64,000 nucleotides of DNA from Norana najaformis (Eukaryota; Annelida; Clitellata; Crassiclitellata; Hormogastridae). Positions within the stretch are counted from its first letter, which is position 1. Every line of letters begins with the position of its first letter. Below, in pieces: positions 44,201-53,200 of this stretch. The stretch lies in the NCBI GenBank assembly GCA_964023275.1, contig OZ029914.1:40961924-41025923 (forward strand). Direction: 5' to 3'. Position numbers and translations under genes: made by a program. The notes below the pieces were generated by a model that saw only the letters and a program-made list of their open reading frames with translations, was not told where the DNA came from and searched no databases.

Positions 44201-47200
44201 AATGTTACGTAACTCAGTAAAGACAGTTGTCAGTTTCATCTGCTGCTGTTGAATCCAAGCGACGAACGAAGATTTATAAGGCTGACCTTTTATGAATCAA
44301 CCACTGTGCCAATCGCATGCTGAACTGATCTAACTGATCATTTTGACACATTAGTTATATTAAAATTCGGTATTTTCAAACAACGGCGAAGTGCTTTTTA
44401 TTACAGAAATCGAAGCCTGTCCACTAGGGATGCAACTCTAAGATATTTGTTCACTGTAAACATGTTTGCAGACAACAGAATCATTTATCCTGAGGAACGC
44501 GAGTGGTGAGATGGACTCATTCATCGATAACACTGGCCAACACATAATTTGTTGCCTCAAATGTTAGAACTGTTTCTGGGTATATTTGACCTGCTGATTC
44601 CAGAAAAGGCACCAGTTTTCTCCCAGCAGGTCTAGTTTTCGAGATATAGAACATTATGCCATATACCAGTCCTTGCCTCTGCTCGCCCAAAAAACATAAG
44701 GCTATAGATATAATTATGTAGTGCTCAATTTATTATGTGATACACTAAATAAACATAATAATACAAATACTTAAAAGAAAATGGTAGTACCTGAAACTGT
44801 ACTTATATGATACCAAACAGAACAAGTTTGTTATAAAAATTTCCAGTCATTCGACACCGAAGAAGCTCCTTTTGTACGATTTCCGAGTGTGGCATCTGCC
44901 GGAACAATCGCGCATAATATTCCAGCAATAGTCTGCCATCATGTGTGCATCCCATCTTCCTTGATATCGATTTTCCATTGTTTTGATGTCTTGGTGAAAT
45001 CTTTCACCTTGCTCTTCGCTGAAGTCACCAAGATTCTCTGGAAAGCGTTCTAAGTGACTGTGGAGATAATGGACTTTAATGCTCATGTTGCAGCCAAGCT
45101 TGTTGAAATGAAGAAGCATATCCTCTACTAGTTGTGCATAATTGTCTGCCTTCTTGTTGCCAAGAAAATTTTTAGTTACAAGAACAAAGGAAGACCAGGC
45201 ACAAGATTCGATTTCATTCATTGATGGTATGAAAAGTGGGTCATTCATAAGTTGCCTGATCTGTGGACCATCGAAGATTCCAGCCTTCAATTTTTCCATT
45301 GTAATTCCTGGTAACTTGTGTACTATGTATTCGAAGCATGAACCTTCTTTATTCAAAGCCCTGACAAATTGTTTCATCAGGCCTAGCTTTATATGTAGTG
45401 GTGGCAGTATGATCCTATCTCGTGCCACCAAAGATTCCTTGATTACATTTTGAGCTCCAACCACCATGTCTTTCCTCGAAGGCCAATCTTTTCTTGTCCA
45501 ATGTTCATGCTTGGCTCTACTGTCCCAAAGACACAAAAAGCAGGGATACTTTGTGTAGCCACTTTGTTGACCAAGGAGGAAATTTACCATCTTCAAGTCT
45601 ACACAAATTACCCATTGATGTTCTTTGTATTTTATCTTTTCCAGTACTAAAGAGATGGCATTGTACTCTTCTTTCATCCTGGTGGAGTGACCGATTGGAA
45701 TAGAACCAAATTTGTTGCCGTTATTTAAAAGCACACATTTCAGACTACGTTTTGAACTGTCGATAAAAAGACGCCACTCATCTGGGCTGTAATCCGACAG
45801 ACCAATTTTCTTCAATAAGTTGCTGATGTCATTACAGAATACTAGGTTGTTGTCTTCGGTAAAGAATGGCAGCAAATCCTTTTCTCTGTTTCTATAAATT
45901 GTAATTTTCGTTCCAGGCTGAAGTGCATTCTTTTCCTTTAGTCTGGACGCAAGCAATTCAGAGGACTCTTTGGAAAGATTTAAGTCCCTGATCAGATCAC
46001 TCAACTCTTTTTGGTCAAAACGTTCACTGTGTGAAGTTGATTGGAAATCACTGTCACTGCCCCCACTTTCTTCACTTTCGTCATCTTGTCCGATATTGGA
46101 CATGCAAGTCTCATCGTCTGAGAGCTGAGGTAGTTCGCGAAAAGGTGGAACTGGTACAATATCCGAATGCGGAACAGGTCTCCTGGCTGAAGGTATATCA
46201 GGGTAAGACAACTTGTGACGATTATTTCGATTGATGCCTATGATATTAACCATACAAAAATAACAGTCGTCGAAGTGGTTTATCTGTTCTCTCCAAACCA
46301 TCGGTACACCAAATTTCAGGCAGCTTCTCTTTCCAGTTGTCCAGTGGCGCAATTGTTCAATACAAGTTTTGCATACTGTATGAGGAGCCCATTGCTTATC
46401 TTGATCTCCAAGTTTGACACCAAAATAACCTACATATGCTCTTTTTACAAACTCAGAAATCGGTTTCCTGTTTGCTTTTAGTGTGTATTCCCCACAAATG
46501 TAGCAGAATATGTCTGGATGGTTAATGCAGCTCCGTCTGGAAGTAGCCATAACCTTAAGGATGTTCGCATCTGAGGAATTAAGTGACTAACCTAAAAAAT
46601 AGTAAGAACATGTAGTTATTTAATGTTCACATTCACAGATTGTTCTTGCGACCAACTCTTAATATGCCCTAAGACGACTGCGGCTGCTCTAGCTTTCAGG
46701 AGGCGGTTTATATAGGCTATAAGTGCTGAGTAAGCTGTAGGCTACGGAATAGTTATTTCGTTGAATCAGCAATATCTCAGCACGCGGCAAGATATGCTGA
46801 TTTTACATTATAAGGATGTAGGCATTATATGAATCAGCAAGAATTATAATTAGCCATAAATAAAGCTTATTATGACATTTTAGTTTTATCAAAGACATCG
46901 TTTAAAGAGTGGACTGGGTTTTCTTTACAAAATCGACGATATCTGAGAAACTAGACCTGATGCACTCAATCCAATGACATTTTCTGAATTAGCGCCCAAA
47001 ATTACCCCAAGAACAGGTCTAAAACCGAAGGCAACAAGAAAAAAATGTTTTTCTGTTGGCCAGTGTAATGCAATTTATAGGGCAAGTGGCCTATATTTAT
47101 TCATTCGAAACACTATATTATTATTTACAATGATCTGAGGCTTAGCAAAATTTAAAAGCATTCACGTTTTGCATAGCTGGTTCGTTTTGCATTCATTTTT

Positions 47201-50200
47201 TAACTCAGTTTGATTGTGAAGGTTCGAAATAGTAATAAGACTATCAATGTTCTTGTGCTTTAAGCAAATCATTAAGTCACGCCATCCAATAAAGCCGTGC
47301 AATTTATAAGACCGCTATATAAATAACAAAATAATACAAATGAGATTGGTGCCATGGGTTAAATGTGATTGGTTACGTGAAATTGCAATTTCAGCTCACA
47401 TTTGGCAAGTTAAAGAATGGCACAAAAATTATAACTTTGGCCTCGCATCTCATAACTTTGATCTCAGTAGTTCTTAACTTTGGCCTCAAGTCTCCTAACT
47501 CGGCCTCATAACTCTCAAATTTGGCTCCATCCGCTCTTAGCTTTAGCCTTAATGGGTCTTAGCTTTCGCCTCATGCTTAACTTTCACTTGAGTGGCTCTT
47601 AATTTTGGCCTCTTATTTTATAAATTTGGTTTGTTAGGCCCACTTAATAAATTCAGAAAATGAAAGCAATTGCGTCAAAATCGAATGCAAGGTAACGAAA
47701 TGATATGAAATTTTAGGGTAGTGTAGTCGCTATCAAAGAACTTGACTGTACTCAGATCGACATCTCTAAAAAAGAAAATATAGTCGACATCGCGGAGGTT
47801 TGTAATAGCCTACTTAATATCAAGGCAATACCAGATAGGCCGATATTTTAGAATATCTAATTCTGTTATAACCCGTGGCTTCAAAATTTCTCCAGACGAA
47901 ACTACTGTTTGGCTATCAAACTTAAAGTGTGAAACCGTTAAGACTATTTCTGTTTTCAATATAAAATTGTCTTATTATAATTAACTAAAACTCTCTCTGT
48001 TGCTAGTGGCGAAGGTCAGAGTTTAAAGTTTTAAAGTCTTTAACTGTAGCAATTTGGACATCAGTCAAATGTTTCAAATGTCATTAAAGGAGACTCTGCA
48101 GACAACACGCATAAGGCGGCTAGAGACTTAACCAGTACACGCCATAAAGGCAAAACACAATTTATTATCAGCACCGAGGATTCTCTTGTCAGGCGCACTG
48201 GTCTTTAACGGATATTTTTATGCAGTCACAGACCGATTTTTCGGCAATCAGCGACGTGCAGAGCTACATACTTTTCCTGATTTAGAACAAATAATAAAAT
48301 AATAATAATAAATAAAGTTATCTTTCTATCAATCAAAATAAAACTGACTGGCTAGTGTAACAATTCAACTCCGTTTGTTGTTCAAAGATCCGTTCACTGA
48401 ACCACGACAACATCAATCCGTTCATCGGAGTCTGTGTCGTGTTACCACACGTGGCCATCGTTATGTTGTACGCAGCCAGAGGGAGCATCGACGACCTGCT
48501 TCAGACGAAGAGTCACTGCTTTCATAACTTTGACCTCTTGGCATCGCTTCTGCTCGACATCGCATCCGTAAGCAGCATGCCTTACTGATGACCATCATTG
48601 TAGCGCTATCAATGTTATATTTTGCTGCCCTAGCCATCTGGAATGGTCTTCCCTTTAACTTCACTCACGACAATAGCTCGCTTGACATATTCGTAAAGCG
48701 GCTGAAACCCTATTTGTGTAGTCGTGCTTACGTTGTCTGACCGCTGTGACCCACCCACGCCTACGATTCCTCGCTCAATTGATGGACATAAGGGCGTGTT
48801 AACAACTGTATTACCTTCTTACTTACTTACTCACTCACTAATTTTCCTCTTCTTTAAGCCAGACTTATGCGGTAGCTTCCATCATAGCCTCTAAGACATT
48901 TCTTTGATCTGCTTCTCATTATAATCGACCTTCATCTATGCCTGTTTCATTCTTTCGGACGGCATTTTCTTTTTGTCAGTGCTTAGATCTCCATCTTACT
49001 TGCTTGGTTCAGTGATTTTACGCACAGAAATCGGCGAATTTGTCTTTATAATTTCAAATGAATGTTTCCTTATCTCTGCTTTTTAACAAAAATTTATCTT
49101 TTTTAGAGTCTGTTGAATATTTACTTGTGTTCTCCGCTATTATGTAACTTCGTCTTTCGCCCTCCTACAAATTCAAGATCTGAGTACTACTGTTCATAGA
49201 GGGCGTCCTGTTATCTTAGTCTACATTATGAGATCCTTCTTTGAAATGTAATGTGACTTAAACTGTTAATCTATCATATCAATTTTTATGTTCTTCTCGT
49301 AGGATAAGCCTCCGACGATGTGGGTTGTCTTAGCAGGAGCGCGAATACAAACAACATCGATCCACACATCAAGCATACATGAGTGCACAGACGAAAACCA
49401 TGTTGTATTGATTTTGTGCAGGGAATGATGTATCTGCACCGCAGTTTAATCGGTTCGCATGGGCACCTAAAGAGCACCAACTGTGTCGTCGACGAGCGAT
49501 GGACGTGCCGCATCACTGACTACGGAATGGGTCACATCAGAAACTGCAACAGGTCCAAGCTCAAGCAACCCGAAATAGAAGACGACGATTATGTCTACAG
49601 CGGTATTCCGCCAACCTTAGCTATTACTGCCATACTAGTTGGCCATTTTGTAACCTGTTGATTTTATACCCTGTTGATTGTGTAACCTGTTGATTTTGTA
49701 TCCTGCTGATTTTGTACCCTGTTCATACGACGCTGGCAGGCGCAGTGAATTTAAGCAATATTACAACTTGAGCGGGTGACCGTCAAGGAATAAGATAACA
49801 CATGGCGCACACTTTGCTCCCATCACTTATTAGTTAGTGCGCCAAAGTCAGTTGGTGTACGTAAAATGTGTATTGCTGTTCGATTGCAGCGGTCATGTTA
49901 CACCTCAGCCGAATGATTGACATTTTGAGGCTTAGCAACGTTGAAAAGCGTACACGTTTGACGCAGCTGGTTCGTTTCTCGTTTAGCCTGTAACTCAGTT
50001 TGATTGTGAAGGTTACAAATAGTCTCAAGACTATCGACGTTATTGTACGTTGAGCAAATCATTATGTCACACCTTTGATCGATGGTAAACGCTTCTGAGA
50101 AATTTCTGTAAAAGCGTCTAAAAAATCCCGTTATCATCGTCGGTTTAAAAAAAATAAATTCAATAAGAAAAAGTGTCAGCATGTAACGTTTACAGACAAT

Positions 50201-53200
50201 AAACTGGCCCAATATCTTCTCTTTAATTAGAAATTAAAGTAATGGCAAATCGGCAAAATTTATCAGAGTCACCGAAAAACTGCATCAGGCAGATCAGTTA
50301 AATGAAATCAAAACAATACAGACAAGTTTCTGGGTCAGTTTCTGTGTCGGGGTACAGCGTTCTCGACAAAATGCTAGAGCTATGCACTTCCAATAAACCC
50401 GTTCAATGCACGTAAAATTGCTTAGCGCTTATTTTGAAAAAAAATTGACACGTTCTACAAATTATCGATGGCTTCACAATATAGGCAATCCCAAATCCAA
50501 TACCACAAAACGCAATTCTTAGAGCAGACTTAATGGGATCTTCAACGAAATGATCTGAAAACATCATAATTCCTTAATTTATGTGGAAAATTAATATAAC
50601 ATAAGATAACAAAACATAGCATCATATGAATGGATTCATGTGGTTTCATTCACTGCATTTTATACTACGTTATAGGGAAATTATGGACAGCTCCTGAATT
50701 ACTGCGAATGAAGAATCCACCGTTGTATGGAACAAAGAAAGGAGACGTCTATTCATTCGGCATAATTCTGCAGGAAGTACTTCTGATGGATGTGCCTTAT
50801 GCTTTGAACATGGAAATAAACGTTAAACTCACTGCAAAAGGTTAGAAACGGGATTGATACAGTCGCTGAATGTCTCTAGTGACCGAAAATAGCTGTTTTG
50901 TCTTTTTACTGGTGTTTTTGGATCTTCTTATGAAGTTCAATCTATCGTATCGTAGATTAAATTTTAAGTCTATTATTTATATATTCATTAGGGGCCACTA
51001 TCGAACAACAAAGCCTCAATCGATTCCGCTGATCAGTTGTGCGTGAAGGACTTGCTCTAGGTCCTTACAAAGAAAATTATCTCAGAGGGGGCTCGAATGC
51101 GCACACCCTGCACTAGAAAAGAACACATCGCTGTTGTATATACACATTTCTCACAGCCAACTTCGTGCAAGTTAACTCTACAATTGAATTTGTTCTGATC
51201 TCTTAGATAGTAAACATCGATAATAAATTGCTTCCACGTCGATTCATCAATAAAATTGATTGTTCGGAGCTTTCCTGTTCCATTAATATACAGTTCTACA
51301 TGAAAACGTATACTTTTCCTACATAACTAATAAGCATATTGCATTATTATACATTGTCTTATGTCACTCTACGTATTAATGTAACTTTAAGATTTCCAGT
51401 GATCGTGTTTCGTGGGTATTTCGGCTGCTGCAGATATTATAACAAAAGTTCGAGACGTGCAGAAGGACACCGGTCCTAATCGTTCCATTCTGCCGAAGGA
51501 CTGTTGTTCAGATGTTCAGTGGCTGAACCTTACGAAAGTCTGTTGGCACGAGAACCCATCTGAACGTCCATCGTTTCATCACATACGAGATGAGATCGTG
51601 AGACTCGCAAATTTCGAGTGAGTCCTATAAATACCATTCTTCTAGAACGACTGTCTAAGTCCTTTGGCCTTACTGACTCTGCTCTTCTTTGGTTTCGCTC
51701 ATTTCTTTCTGATCGCTCCCTTTCTGTTATTTTTGGGCCCACTCGCTCTGCCTGGACTCACATTCCCTATGGTCTTCCACAGGGTTCGGTACTTGCACCT
51801 CTTCTATATATCCTGTATACTGCTGACCTGGCCAGTATACTTCTTCCCTTGGGTGTTTCGTCTCACCAATATGCTGATGACACTCAATCCTTTACTCATG
51901 GTCCGGCTGCCTCAGCCACTCTGATGGTTGAGCGGATCCTTGAGGCCACCTCTGTTCTAGATCTCTGGATGTCTTCTAACCGCCTCTGTCTTAATCCTGA
52001 TAAGACTCAATATATCTGGCTAGGTGGCCGTGTCCAGCTTGGCAAAATTGACTTTAGTTCCCTTTCCTCTAATTTCCCTCATATCCACTTCTCTTCCTCA
52101 GTCCGTGACCTCGGAATCACCCTGGATCAAACTCTTTCTCTGACTGACCATGTAAATAATATCTCCCGCTCTTGTCTTTACCACCTACGACAACTCCGCT
52201 CTATTCGTCACTCGCTTCCTCTTCATGCGATCACTACCTTGGTCCATGCCCTGATTTGCACTAGGATTGACTTTGGCAATGCTGCCTATATTGGACTTTC
52301 TGCAATTAACACCTCCAAGCTTCAGTCTATACTTAATGCTGCTGCACGCCTTATCGGTGGTCTTCCAAAGTCTGCCCATATATCTACTTTTATTCGTGAT
52401 TCACTTCATTGGCTTCCTGTCAGTCAACGGATCCATTTTAAGATTCTTATCCTTATGCGCAACTGCCTTCTAGGCTCTGCTCCGTCCTACTTAACTTCTT
52501 TTTGTATTCCGGTTTCCTCGTTGCCTGCCCATGCCTCCCTTCGCTCAGCTACCCGTGGTCTTTTGGTAGTCCCTCGCGTCCGCACTACAACTGCCCAGTC
52601 CAGGAGCTTTGCCTTTGTTGGCCCTTCCAGCTGGAACTGCCTTCCTCTTGACCTGCGGCTTCAGTTACTTAGTCTCTCTCCTACCCAGTCCCGCAAACGC
52701 CTGAAATCCTTTTTGTTTGTTCAAGTCGGGAGCGCCACTGTTTCTTAAGTGGCGCTTTATAAATGTTCGTTTACAATTACAATTACAATTGCAATTACAA
52801 TTGCCTAAGTGAAGAGTATAAGTCAGTCAGTTATCAGAGGAGTAATGAATGTTAACTGGACAAAAATAACGACTCATCTAAAGCGGCTTGGGAGCTTTAT
52901 GCATTCGATTGCATGTACTGATGACAGCCACAGCTAGAGTCAGTTTCGTTGATCAAGAGAAATATTTTAACAACTATAGATTAGTTGAAACATCTTCTGA
53001 GTGAATAATAACCGCTCTTCAATATTCAATAAGTGAATAGAACCGTATGCTGCATATAACATACATTTATAAAGCGCCTTTCAGGCATAAGTAAACACAT
53101 CCATTGAAAAATTTAGAAAGATGGACTTTGTCGACAAGACTTTGCTGATGTTGGAAGAATATCACGTGAATCTTCAAGGATTGATTCAGCGCAGAGAGGA

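Noticed and set aside
45142..46481. Several plus-strand ORFs of 66-103 codons
   Set aside because: All are antisense shadows of the 567-residue transposon protein.
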